From positions 173 to 64,172 of the forward strand of contig NZ_JALKAL010000009.1 of the NCBI RefSeq assembly GCF_023015765.1: a stretch of DNA of 64,000 bases, given 5' to 3'. A program made the translations under genes and the position numbers. Position 1 is the stretch's first letter. The number at the start of each line of letters is the position of its first letter. This stretch comes from Ornithinimicrobium sp. F0845 (GTDB taxonomy: Bacteria > Actinomycetota > Actinomycetes > Actinomycetales > Dermatophilaceae). This document shows, one piece after another, positions 37,548 to 46,257 of the stretch. The notes beneath the pieces are model-generated. The model made no database searches and was not told the DNA's origin. It saw only the letters and a program-made list of their open reading frames with translations.

Positions 37548-37835
37548 TCAGCGACTGCGCGTCAGGCGGAGCGTCCACGCCTCCGGGCCGGGCACCAGAT
37601 ACTCCACGTCGATCGCGCCGTTCTCCCGGTCAGCGATCTGGGCCAGCAGCGGCTTGGGGTCGTGGGGAGCCACCAGGTCCAGCGCACCGCCGACCCGGAT
37701 GGCGGACAGCGCGCCGAACACGGTCGCGTGGCGGATCGCGTGGGGGACGGCCCGGACGTCGAGCTCGGGCACCTGCGCATCGTGCTCACCGCACGCGCAG
37801 CCGGACACGTCCTGGACGGGGATCTCGCTGGTCAT
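37548..37835 (-). CDS. DUF2249 domain protein
   Basis: A 95-residue protein: ELDVRAVPHAIRHATVFGALSAIRVGGALDLVAPHDPKPLLAQIADRENGAIDVEYL and PEAWTLRLTRSR, the signature of DUF2249. It begins with GCACGEHD, a Cys-rich lead. DUF2249 genes are often beside hemerythrin and denitrification genes, with unknown role. Start ATG 37835 behind GAGGAGA. It would be the first gene of the nirK operon; its promoter region is shared with the divergent regulator at 37891. Confidence 0.85.
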   Translation of the reverse strand: MTSEIPVQDVSGCACGEHDAQVPELDVRAVPHAIRHATVFGALSAIRVGGALDLVAPHDPKPLLAQIADRENGAIDVEYLVPGPEAWTLRLTRSR

Positions 37836-37866
37836 GATGGGGGGTCTCCTCGGTTTGCGGATCGGA

Positions 37867-37882
37867 TGTCCCAATTATTACA
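37867..37882. promoter_or_regulatory. Possible operator TGT-N10-ACA between nirK operon and regulator
   Basis: In the 55-bp divergent region lies TGTCCCAATTATTACA, an AT-rich stretch unlike its surroundings. Its two ends are palindromic (TGT...ACA) with an AATT near the middle. It is a candidate binding site for the regulator encoded at 37891 or for the RNA polymerase -10 element. The evidence is weak. Confidence 0.3.
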
Positions 37883-37890
37883 CTCCTGAT

Positions 37891-38661
37891 GTGGATAAAT
37901 CGACGCGGCTTGGCCCGGCGCCCTGGCGACCGTCGGGAGAGACGGACCAGTCGCCCGCCGAGCGGGTGCTCGCCGCCCTGGCGGAGCAGGTCCGGCCGAT
38001 CACCACCGCCGACCTCGTGGGCGTGTTGGGGCTCCACGCCAACACGGTGCGCGCCCACCTCCAGGACCTGGTCGGGGCGGGGCTGGTCGCCATGGAGACC
38101 GTGCCGCCCGTCGGGCGCGGCAGGCCCGCGCACCGCTACCGGATCACCGACGAGGGCCGGGCGGCCCCGCGAGTCAGCGACCCCACGTTCACCGAGTACC
38201 GCGGCCTGACCACGGCCTTCGCCACCTACCTCGCCTCCCGCTCGGCGGACCCGTCCGAGGAGTCCCGGCAGATCGGCCGCGCCTGGGGGGCCCAGCTCGC
38301 GGCCGCGCAGCCCCGGACAACCGCGTCACCCCAGACCGACTCGCCGTCTTCCGGACCCAGCTCCCAGGACGCGGCGTCGATCGACCTGGTGGTCCGGCTC
38401 CTGGCGCGCCTGGGGTTCACGCCGGTGTCGCCGGAGCAGACCGAGGCTGTGGCCGACGAGGGGATCGCCCTGCGGACCTGCCCACTGCTGGAGCTGGCCG
38501 AGGAGATGCCGCACGTGATCTGCCAGGTGCACCAAGGTCTGGTAGAGGGGGCGCTCGACCAGTACGGTTCTGGTAGCACCGAGGTCGAGTTGCGTGCGTT
38601 CAGCGAACCCGGCGCCTGCCGGCTGCACCTGCGTGACGGGCAGGGGACGGGCCGCAGTTGA
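37891..38661 (+). CDS. Winged-helix regulator with C-terminal metal or Fe-S site (COG2345-like)
   Basis: A 256-residue regulator. The N-terminal winged helix reads ITTADLVGVLGLHANTVRAHLQDLVGAGLV followed by the wing PVGRGRPAHRYRITDEG. The C-terminal part has C197, C211-x2-H214 and C243 (RTCPLLEL, VICQVHQGL, GACRLHL), a pattern similar to SufR-type proteins, which carry an iron-sulfur cluster. The exact same spacing is found in the regulator at 41634. It is divergent from the DUF2249-hemerythrin-nirK operon, so control by NO, nitrite or redox state is likely; that is an inference. Start GTG 37891. Confidence 0.8.
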   Translation: MDKSTRLGPAPWRPSGETDQSPAERVLAALAEQVRPITTADLVGVLGLHANTVRAHLQDLVGAGLVAMETVPPVGRGRPAHRYRITDEGRAAPRVSDPTFTEYRGLTTAFATYLASRSADPSEESRQIGRAWGAQLAAAQPRTTASPQTDSPSSGPSSQDAASIDLVVRLLARLGFTPVSPEQTEAVADEGIALRTCPLLELAEEMPHVICQVHQGLVEGALDQYGSGSTEVELRAFSEPGACRLHLRDGQGTGRS

Positions 38662-38751
38662 GCGCAGCCACGGCCGACCCTCACCGGCGCTGACGTGTTT
38701 GCAGGACCAGCAGAGTTTCCTCAGTTTCCGCACACGACACGAAGGAGCGCG

Positions 38752-39993
38752 ATGTCCGCGTCACCGGGCACCACGGAGCACAAACCCACGACCACCGCCA
38801 GCCGCACGGCCTGGACCATGCTGATCATGGCGACGATCGGCTTCGCCGTGAACTTCTGGGCCTGGGCGCTCCTGAGCCCGCTCGGGCCCCTGTGGCGAGA
38901 GGAGGGCACGCTCGGCGACATCACGGAGGGGGACGTGGCCCTGCTCGTCGCCGTCCCGGTCATCGTCGGTTCCCTGGGCCGGATCCCGGTTGGTGGCCTC
39001 ACCGACAAGTACGGCGGGCGGGTGATGTTCCCGATCGTCTCCCTGGCGACCATCGTCCCGGTGCTCGTCATCGGTTTCGGGGGGCAGTCCTCACTCACCG
39101 CGCTCCTGATCACCGGCTTCTTCCTGGGCATCGGCGGCACGGCGTTCGCCATCGGTGTCCCCTTCGTCAACGCCTGGTTCCCGCCCAGCCAGCGGGGACT
39201 GGCGATCGGCATCTTCGGCGCCGGCATGGGTGGCACCGCCATCAGTGCCCTGACCACCGTGCCGCTCTACGAGGCCAGCGAGACCCTCCCGTTCCTGCTG
39301 ACCGCCGTCGGCCTGGCGGTCTTCGCCGTCGCCGCATGGTTCATCATGCGCGACGCGCCGGGACGGACGGTGCCGCCGGGGTCGCTGGTCAGCCGGGTGG
39401 TGGCCAACTCCAAGCTGTCCATCACCTGGTTGCTGGCCTTCCTCTACGCCGTGGCCTTCGGTGGCTATGTCGCCTTCTCGGTCTACCTGCCCTCCTACCT
39501 GAAGATCACCTACGACCTTGATCCGGGCGACGCGTCGAACCGGATGGCGGGATTCGTGGTCGTCGCCGTCATCTTCCGGCCGATCGGAGGGTGGCTCGCG
39601 GACAAGTTCGGGGCCATCTACGTGCTCGCCGCCTGCTTCGTCGCGGTCGCGATCGGCGCGACGATCGCCTCGTTCACCCCGATCCTGGAGCACGTCGGCA
39701 CCTTCGCCTTCCTGGGTATGGCTGCCGCGCTGGGGGCTGGCAGCGGTGCCACGTTCGCCCTCATCGCCAAGGTCACCGAACCGGCCAGGGTGGGTGGCGT
39801 GACCGGCATCGTGGGTGCGTGCGGCGGACTCGGCGGGTTCCTGCCGCCGCTGCTGATGGGCTACATCTACGGCCGCACGGACTCCTACGCCCTGGGCCTG
39901 CTGCTCCTGGCGGCCACCGCCCTCGTGGCGCTGGCCCTCACGATCACGGTCATCCGGCGCAAGGCAGAGGAGCAGGCGGCCCTGGAGGCCTGA
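38752..39993 (+). CDS. narK: Nitrate/nitrite MFS transporter NarK
   Basis: A 413-residue major-facilitator protein with 12 helices and the nitrate-porter signature: GSLGRIPVGGLTDKYGGRVMFPIVSL in the cytoplasmic loop after helix 2, and AALGAGSGATFALIAKVTEPARVGGVTGIVGACGGLGGFLPPLLMGYIYG in the second half. It moves nitrate in, or exchanges nitrate for nitrite. Start ATG 38752 behind GAAGGAG. It lies between the first regulator and the narGHJI operon, as expected for a nitrate-respiration island. Confidence 0.9.
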   Translation: MSASPGTTEHKPTTTASRTAWTMLIMATIGFAVNFWAWALLSPLGPLWREEGTLGDITEGDVALLVAVPVIVGSLGRIPVGGLTDKYGGRVMFPIVSLATIVPVLVIGFGGQSSLTALLITGFFLGIGGTAFAIGVPFVNAWFPPSQRGLAIGIFGAGMGGTAISALTTVPLYEASETLPFLLTAVGLAVFAVAAWFIMRDAPGRTVPPGSLVSRVVANSKLSITWLLAFLYAVAFGGYVAFSVYLPSYLKITYDLDPGDASNRMAGFVVVAVIFRPIGGWLADKFGAIYVLAACFVAVAIGATIASFTPILEHVGTFAFLGMAAALGAGSGATFALIAKVTEPARVGGVTGIVGACGGLGGFLPPLLMGYIYGRTDSYALGLLLLAATALVALALTITVIRRKAEEQAALEA

Positions 39994-40126
39994 GCGCGCC
40001 CCGTCACCCTTCCGGCGTGCCCCTGCGTGAACGGTCCAAGGGCGGGCGGTTGGCGACCGCGGACGAGGCCTCCTTCGCCGACCCGGCCCTCGGCATCCGG
40101 GCTGCAGGAGGTGGCAGCATGTCCCG

Positions 40127-41398
40127 GTGCGCCGCGTCCTGCTCGACATCACCCCGCTGCGGGAGTCCCGTCCCTATCGCTACCTCTACCTCGGCACCGT
40201 CACCTCGGGCATCGGCGCCCAGCTCGCCACCACCGCCATCGCCCTGCAGATCTACGACCTGACCGGATCGTCCTTCGCCGTCGGCCTCGTGGGGCTCTAC
40301 GCGCTGGTGCCGATCGTGGTGCTCGGGCTCTACGGCGGGGCCGTGCTGGACACCCACGACCGCCGCACCGTGGCCCTGGTGGGCGGAGTCCTCCTCTGGG
40401 TGACCGGCGGACTCAACGTCCTCCAGGCGGTGCTGGGCAACACCGAGGTGTGGGTGCTCTACGCACTCGTGGCCCTGCACAGCGCCGGCTTCGCGGTCAT
40501 CGGGCCGGCACGGTCCTCGATCTACCCCCGCATCCTGCCGCTGGAGCAGCTGCCGGCCGCGAACGCCCTCAACGTCACCTCGATGAACATCTCGATGACG
40601 GTCGGCCCGCTCCTGGCGGGCGTCATCGTGCAGTTCGGCGGCTACGTCACGGCCTACTCCCTGGACGTCATCCTCTTCACCGCCGCGATGCTGGGGATCT
40701 GGACCCTGCCGCCGATCCGACCGGAGCAGAGCGGGCCGGCGAAGGTCCCGGGGTTGTCCAGCGTCCTCGACGGCCTGACGTTCCTGGCCACCCGACCCAA
40801 CGTGCGGATGACCTTCCTGGCGGACTTCTGCGCGATGATCCTCGCCCAGCCTCGCGCCCTCTTCCCGGCCATCGCGATTGTTGCCCTGGCCGGCGGCGCG
40901 GCCACCGTCGGCATCCTCGCCGCCGCGCTGGCCGTGGGCGCAGTCGTCGCGATGCTCTTCTCCGGACCCCTCGGCACCGTCATCCACCAGGGACGGGCGG
41001 TGGTGTGGTCCGTGGTGGCCTGGGGCGCCTGCATCGTGCTGGTCGGCCTGGCGGTGCTCGGGTCGGGCCGCCTCTTCGGCCCTGGGACGGCCCTCGTGCT
41101 GGCCTGCCTGGGGCTGGCCGCGGCCGGCGCGGCCGACTCGGTCTCCTCGGTCTTCCGCAACACCATCCTCCAGTCGGCCACGCCCGATCATCTGCGCGGT
41201 CGGCTGCAGGGGATCTTCGTCGTCGTGGTGGCCGGCGGACCCCGGCTCGGCGAGCTGCTCTCCGGCACCGTGGCCGGGGCCTGGACCGAGTGGGGTGCCC
41301 TGGTCCTGGGAGGCGTGGCCTGCATCATCGCGATGCTGCTGCTGGCGCGGGCCCAACGCGGCTTCCTCGCCTACGACGCCCGCGACCCGCAGCCATAG
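40127..41398 (+). CDS. MFS transporter, EntS-like
   Basis: A 423-residue MFS protein of the EntS/siderophore-exporter type: LDITPLRESRPYRYLYLGTVTSGIGAQLATTAIALQIYDLTGSSFAVGLVGL, DTHDRRTVALVGG, IGPARSSIYPRILPLEQLPAANALNVTSMNISMTVGPLLAG. About 11-12 helices. Start GTG 40127. It stands between narK and the narG regulator but has no clear link to nitrate; the transported substrate is unknown. Confidence 0.85.
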   Translation: MRRVLLDITPLRESRPYRYLYLGTVTSGIGAQLATTAIALQIYDLTGSSFAVGLVGLYALVPIVVLGLYGGAVLDTHDRRTVALVGGVLLWVTGGLNVLQAVLGNTEVWVLYALVALHSAGFAVIGPARSSIYPRILPLEQLPAANALNVTSMNISMTVGPLLAGVIVQFGGYVTAYSLDVILFTAAMLGIWTLPPIRPEQSGPAKVPGLSSVLDGLTFLATRPNVRMTFLADFCAMILAQPRALFPAIAIVALAGGAATVGILAAALAVGAVVAMLFSGPLGTVIHQGRAVVWSVVAWGACIVLVGLAVLGSGRLFGPGTALVLACLGLAAAGAADSVSSVFRNTILQSATPDHLRGRLQGIFVVVVAGGPRLGELLSGTVAGAWTEWGALVLGGVACIIAMLLLARAQRGFLAYDARDPQP

Positions 41399-41482
41399 GC
41401 ATCTTTCAGCCATAGGCACGCCTCCCGCCCTCTCCGCTAAACCCTCCATTTGTGGGAAGCGTCCTCCGTCGATGAGAACGTT

Positions 41483-41506
41483 TTAGGGCATGAGGACGTG
41501 CCCTAA
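41483..41506. promoter_or_regulatory. Perfect 8-bp inverted repeat upstream of the narG regulator
   Basis: TTAGGGCA (41483-41490), an 8-bp spacer, and TGCCCTAA (41499-41506), an exact inverted repeat 127 bp before the regulator start. It is a good candidate operator for the regulator-narGHJI operon, possibly bound by the Fe-S regulator itself. No second copy was found upstream of narK or nirK. Confidence 0.5.
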
Positions 41507-41633
41507 TCTACGGCCTGCTTTCCAGGGAAACCGCAGGTCAAGACACTCGCGAGTCCCGGTGTCGCGGAGGGACACAACGCGCTAGGGTGTCACCTGGAGA
41601 CGTTCCGTTAAATGTCCGTCGGAAGGGTTGGTC

Positions 41634-42476
41634 GTGGCCAGGCACGGAGTGCGTGACGGGCTGGACCTGCTGCGCTCCGACGTGCGCCGGGCGCTGTACG
41701 AGCACCTCGCCGACCTACCGGTGGATCCCGAGGAGACCTCGGCCCGGGCGCGGGGACTGAGCGCCCAGGAGCTCGCGGACATCGTCGGCCTGCACCTGAC
41801 GACGGTGCGCTTCCACCTCGACCAGCTGGTCGCCGCCGACCTGCTCACCTCCGTCCAGGCAGCTCCGGCGGGGGCTGGGCGTCCCCGCAAGCTCTATGCC
41901 GTGCCCGGCCAGCGACTCAGCGCCCCCAGCGACCCCGAGGCGCTCCAGGCCTATGCCGCACTGTCGGAGATTGTCGGCCGCACTGTCGCACCCGAGCGGG
42001 TCACCGGTCAGGCGGACGTGCCGGACCACCTCGTCATCCAGTCCGGCGACTCCGGCCCCCTGGATCAGACGCCCGCCGTCCTGGAACAGTCCGGCAGACA
42101 GTGGGCCCGCGACCACGTGTCCCGGCTGGCCACGCGGGTGGGGGAGCGCACGCCTGCGACGACCCCGGGCGCCTGGCTGGGCAAGGTCGGCGCGGTCATC
42201 GACCTCCTCGTCGGCTGGGGCCACGCACCGGCGGTGCGCACCGCGGCCGGCGCCCGCGAGGTCGACATCGTCCTGCGTGACTGCCCCTTCCTGGCCCTGG
42301 CCAGGGACAACCCGCAGATGGTCTGCGGGGTGCACCGGGGTCTCCTGCGCGGCGCGCTCGACGCGCTCGGCGAGGAGAGCGCCGAGCTGGACCTGCAACC
42401 CCTCGTGGACCAACGCACGTGCAGGGCACACCTGAGCATCACCACCCCGTTTCCCGATCGTGGAGAGCAGACATGA
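41634..42476 (+). CDS. Winged-helix regulator with C-C-H-C site, coupled to narG
   Basis: A 280-residue paralogue of the regulator at 37891. Winged helix: LSAQELADIVGLHLTTVRFHLDQLVAADLL, wing GAGRPRKLYAVPGQR. C-terminal ligand pattern C217, C231-x2-H234, C263 (RDCPFLAL, MVCGVHRGL, RTCRAHL) has the identical spacing (14, 3, 29) seen in the first regulator. Start GTG 41634 follows GGAAGGG by 6 bases; TTG 41628 is a less likely start. The stop overlaps the narG ATG, so the regulator and the reductase are translated together. Control by redox state or NO through a cluster is inferred. Confidence 0.8.
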   Translation: MARHGVRDGLDLLRSDVRRALYEHLADLPVDPEETSARARGLSAQELADIVGLHLTTVRFHLDQLVAADLLTSVQAAPAGAGRPRKLYAVPGQRLSAPSDPEALQAYAALSEIVGRTVAPERVTGQADVPDHLVIQSGDSGPLDQTPAVLEQSGRQWARDHVSRLATRVGERTPATTPGAWLGKVGAVIDLLVGWGHAPAVRTAAGAREVDIVLRDCPFLALARDNPQMVCGVHRGLLRGALDALGEESAELDLQPLVDQRTCRAHLSITTPFPDRGEQT

Positions 42477-45400
42477 CCGACACCGCAGCACGTCCGCGCA
42501 CCAGCGAAGAGGTCGGCCTGGACGGCCCGCTGTCCTCGGCGCTGGTGGGAACCCGCCGGTTCTTCACCCGCGGCAAGGTCTCGGAGGACCAGCGCACGCT
42601 GTCCCTCGAGGGTGGCCGTCAGGGTGACTCGTTCTATCGAGACCGGTGGAGCCACGACAAGGTCGTCCGCTCGACCCACGGCGTCAACTGCACGGGCTCC
42701 TGCTCGTGGAAGGTCTACGTCAAGGACGGCATCATCACCTGGGAGGCCCAGCAGACGGACTACCCGTCGACCGGCGGGGACCGGCCGGAGTACGAACCCC
42801 GCGGCTGCCCGCGCGGCGCCGCGTTCTCCTGGTACACCTACAGCCCCACGCGTGTGCGCTACCCCTACGTCCGCGGCGCGCTGCTGGAGATGTTCCGGGA
42901 GGCCAAGGCGGAGTATGGCGACCCGGTCGTCGCGTGGGCCAGCATCGTCCAGGACGAGGAGAAGGCCAGGCGCTACAAGGCGGGCAGGGGGAGGGGCGGC
43001 CTGGTCCGCGCGACCTGGGAGGAAGCGGTCGAGCTGCTCGCGGCGGCTCACGTCTACACCATCAAGCGCTGGGGCCCGGACCGCATCGCCGGGTTCTCCC
43101 CGATCCCGGCGATGTCCCAGGTCAGCTACGTCTCGGGGGCACGGTTCAACGAGCTCATCGGAGCTCCCATGCTCTCCTTCTACGACTGGTATGCCGATCT
43201 GCCCAACGCCTCGCCGCAGATGTGGGGCGACCAGACCGACGTGCCTGAGTCGGGCGACTGGTGGGACGCGGCGTACCTCATCATGTGGGGCTCCAACGTC
43301 CCGCTGACCCGCACCCCGGACGCCCACTGGATGACCGAGGCCCGCTACCGGGGCCAGAAGGTCGTGGCGGTGGCACCCGACTACGCCGAGAACGTCAAGT
43401 TCGCCGACGAGTGGGTCGCCCCCGCTCCCGGCACCGACGCCGCCCTCGCGATGGGCATGGGTCACGTCATCCTCAAGGAGTTCTTCGTCGACCAGCAGGC
43501 CGACTTCTTCGCCGACTACACCAAGAAGTTCACCGACCTGCCCTATCTCGTCAGTCTCGTCGAGCGAGAGGACGGCACGTTCGAGCCCGGCAAGTTCCTC
43601 GTGGCCGGTGACCTCGAGGGCCACCCCGAGGCGGGCTCCGAGAACGCGATGTGGAAGACGGCCGTGCTGGACAGCCGCACGGACGACGTGGCCATCCCGC
43701 AGGGTTCCATCGGGCACCGGTTCGGTCCCGAGGGGGAGGGCCGGTGGAACCTCGAGCTCGGTGACATCGACCCCGCCCTGACCCTGTTCGGCCGCACCGA
43801 GGAGTCCGTGCCGGTCCGACTGCCCCGTTTCGACACCGGTGACCAGGTCGCCTACGAGCAGCGCGGGGTCCCGGTGCGTCGCATCGGCGGTCACGTTCTC
43901 ACGACCGTGCTGGACCTGATGCTGGCACACTACGGCGTGGGTCGGCCCGGCCTGCCGGGGGCGTGGCCCGATGACCTGGAGGACCCGACGGTGCCGGCCA
44001 CCCCGGGCTGGGCGGAGGCGATCACCTCGGTGCCCTCGCACCAGATCGCCCGGCTGGCCCGTGAGTTCGCCCAGAACGCGATCGACACCACCGGTCGCGG
44101 CATGATCCTGATGGGCGCCGGGACCAACCACTGGTACCACTCCGACCAGATCTACCGCGCCATGCTGGTGCTGACCACGATCACCGGCTGCCAGGGGCGC
44201 AACGGCGGCGGCTGGGCCCACTACGTCGGGCAGGAGAAGGTGCGCCCGCTCATGGGCTTCCAGCACATGGCCTTCGCGCTGGACTGGGTGCGCCCGCCGC
44301 GGCACATGAATCAGACGGCCTACTGGTACGTCAACACCAGCCAGTACCGCTACGACACCTTCACCACCGACGACGTCGGAGCCGGCACCGGTGCCTTCCA
44401 GGGCCGCTCCATGATGGACGTCCTGACCCAGGCGGTCCGCCTCGGGTGGGTGCCGTCCTACCCGCAGTTCGACCGGTCCAGCCTCGCCCTGGCCGACGAG
44501 GCCGCCGAGGCCGGCACCGACGTCAAGGAGTATGTCGTGCAGCAGCTCAAGGAGGGCTCGCTGCGGTTTGCCGTCGAGGACCCGGAGGCGGAGGAGAACT
44601 GGCCGCGGGTGCTGACCCTCTGGCGGGCCAACCTGTTCGGCTCCTCGGCCAAGGGCAACGAGTACTTCCTCAAGCACCTGCTCGGGACGACCAACGCCGT
44701 GAAGGCGGCCGAGGCCCCCGAGGAGAAGCGACCGCGCGAGGTGGCCTGGCCGGAGACGGCGCCCGAGGGCAAGCTCGACCTGTTGATGACCATCGACTTC
44801 CGGATGACGAGCTCCACGCTGCTGTCCGACGTCGTGCTGCCGGCGGCGACCTGGTACGAGAAGCACGACATCAACACCACCGACATGCATCCCTACATCC
44901 ACTCGTTCAACCCGGCCATCGCCCCGCCGTGGCAGAGCAAGAACGACTGGGACGCCTGGAAGGAGATCGCCAAGAAGTTCTCCGAGCTGGCGCAGGACCA
45001 CCTGGGCACCCGGACCGACGTGGTGGCCAAGCCGCTGTGGCACGACACGCCCGAGGCGATGGCCACCGTGCACGGTGTCGTGCAGGACTGGAAGACCGGG
45101 GAGGTCGAGCCGGTCCCCGGCAGGACGATGGCCGCGCTGGTGGCGGTCGAGCGCGACTACACCCAGGTCTACGCCAAGATGACCGCGATCGGCCCGCTCC
45201 TGGAGAAGGTCGGGATGATCACCAAGGGCGTGAAGTACGACCCGACCGACTTCGTCGCACGGCTCCGGACCATCAACGGCACCGTCCACGGGGGAGTGGC
45301 CGACGGCCAGCCGCGGCTGGACACCGACGTGCACGTCGCCGAGGCGATCATGCACCTGGCCGGCACCACGAACGGTCACCTGGCCACCCAGGGCTTCAAG

Positions 45401-46186
45401 GACCTGGAGAAGCGCACCGGCATCCAGCTGCACGACCTGGCCGCCGAGCACGAGGGCAAGATCATCAGCTTCGCCGACACGCAGGCGGCTCCGGTGCCGG
45501 TCATCACCTCTCCGGAGTGGTCCGGCTCCGAGGCCGGCGGTCGGCGCTACGCCCCGTTCACGATCAACATCGAGCGCTCCAAGCCCTTCCACACCCTCAC
45601 CGGCCGTCAGCAGTTCTACGTCGACCACGACTGGATGCTCGGCATGGGGGAGGCGCTGCCCACCTACCGACCGCCGCTGAACATGACCAAGCTGTTCGGC
45701 GAGCCCGAGATCGGCGCGACCGGTGAGCTCGGGGTCTCGGTGCGCTACCTGACCCCGCACAACAAGTGGTCGATCCACAGCGAGTACCAGGACAACCTGT
45801 TCATGCTGTCCCTGTCCCGCGGTGGGCAGTCCATCTGGATGTCCGACGTGGACGCCGAGAAGATCGGGGTGCTCGACAACGACTGGATCGAGGCGGTCAA
45901 CCGCAACGGTGTCGTGGCGGCCCGGGCGATCGTCAGTCACCGGATGCCCGAGGGCACGGTCTTCATGCACCACGCCCAGGACCGCCTGATCGACGTGCCG
46001 CTGACCGAGACCGACAACAAGCGCGGCGGCATCCACAACAGCCTCACCAGGATCCTGATGAAGCCCAGCCACCTGATCGGGGGCTACGCCCAGCTGGCCT
46101 ACTTCTTCAACTACATCGGGCCCACCGGCAACAACCGGGACGAGGTCACCACCATCCGCAAGCGCACCGCGCCGGTGACCTACTAG
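42473..46186 (+). CDS. narG: Respiratory nitrate reductase alpha subunit NarG
   Basis: The catalytic Mo-bisMGD subunit of the membrane nitrate reductase. The iron-sulfur site H69-C73-C77-C112 (STHGVNCTGSCSW ... RGCPRG) has exactly the NarG spacing, and the Mo-ligand segment PQMWGDQTDVPESGDWW is intact, as are FSPIPAMSQVSYVSGARFNELIG and MLVLTTITGCQGRNGGGWAHYVGQEK. 1237 residues is full length. Start ATG 42473 overlaps the regulator stop. First structural gene of narGHJI. Confidence 0.97.
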   Translation: MTDTAARPRTSEEVGLDGPLSSALVGTRRFFTRGKVSEDQRTLSLEGGRQGDSFYRDRWSHDKVVRSTHGVNCTGSCSWKVYVKDGIITWEAQQTDYPSTGGDRPEYEPRGCPRGAAFSWYTYSPTRVRYPYVRGALLEMFREAKAEYGDPVVAWASIVQDEEKARRYKAGRGRGGLVRATWEEAVELLAAAHVYTIKRWGPDRIAGFSPIPAMSQVSYVSGARFNELIGAPMLSFYDWYADLPNASPQMWGDQTDVPESGDWWDAAYLIMWGSNVPLTRTPDAHWMTEARYRGQKVVAVAPDYAENVKFADEWVAPAPGTDAALAMGMGHVILKEFFVDQQADFFADYTKKFTDLPYLVSLVEREDGTFEPGKFLVAGDLEGHPEAGSENAMWKTAVLDSRTDDVAIPQGSIGHRFGPEGEGRWNLELGDIDPALTLFGRTEESVPVRLPRFDTGDQVAYEQRGVPVRRIGGHVLTTVLDLMLAHYGVGRPGLPGAWPDDLEDPTVPATPGWAEAITSVPSHQIARLAREFAQNAIDTTGRGMILMGAGTNHWYHSDQIYRAMLVLTTITGCQGRNGGGWAHYVGQEKVRPLMGFQHMAFALDWVRPPRHMNQTAYWYVNTSQYRYDTFTTDDVGAGTGAFQGRSMMDVLTQAVRLGWVPSYPQFDRSSLALADEAAEAGTDVKEYVVQQLKEGSLRFAVEDPEAEENWPRVLTLWRANLFGSSAKGNEYFLKHLLGTTNAVKAAEAPEEKRPREVAWPETAPEGKLDLLMTIDFRMTSSTLLSDVVLPAATWYEKHDINTTDMHPYIHSFNPAIAPPWQSKNDWDAWKEIAKKFSELAQDHLGTRTDVVAKPLWHDTPEAMATVHGVVQDWKTGEVEPVPGRTMAALVAVERDYTQVYAKMTAIGPLLEKVGMITKGVKYDPTDFVARLRTINGTVHGGVADGQPRLDTDVHVAEAIMHLAGTTNGHLATQGFKDLEKRTGIQLHDLAAEHEGKIISFADTQAAPVPVITSPEWSGSEAGGRRYAPFTINIERSKPFHTLTGRQQFYVDHDWMLGMGEALPTYRPPLNMTKLFGEPEIGATGELGVSVRYLTPHNKWSIHSEYQDNLFMLSLSRGGQSIWMSDVDAEKIGVLDNDWIEAVNRNGVVAARAIVSHRMPEGTVFMHHAQDRLIDVPLTETDNKRGGIHNSLTRILMKPSHLIGGYAQLAYFFNYIGPTGNNRDEVTTIRKRTAPVTY

Positions 46187-46257
46187 ACCGCACACACGGA
46201 GGCTCCGCCCCCGTGGACCCCAAACTGCGCACAGACCCCGGACCAAGGAGTTTCTAG

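Noticed and set aside
41586-41594. Palindrome GGTGTCACC upstream of the narG regulator
   Set aside because: Only 9 bp, commonly expected by chance; the 8-8-8 inverted repeat at 41483 is the stronger candidate.
42065-46246. 1393-codon minus-strand ORF opposite narG
   Set aside because: An open frame caused by high GC; narG on the plus strand has all cofactor motifs in frame.
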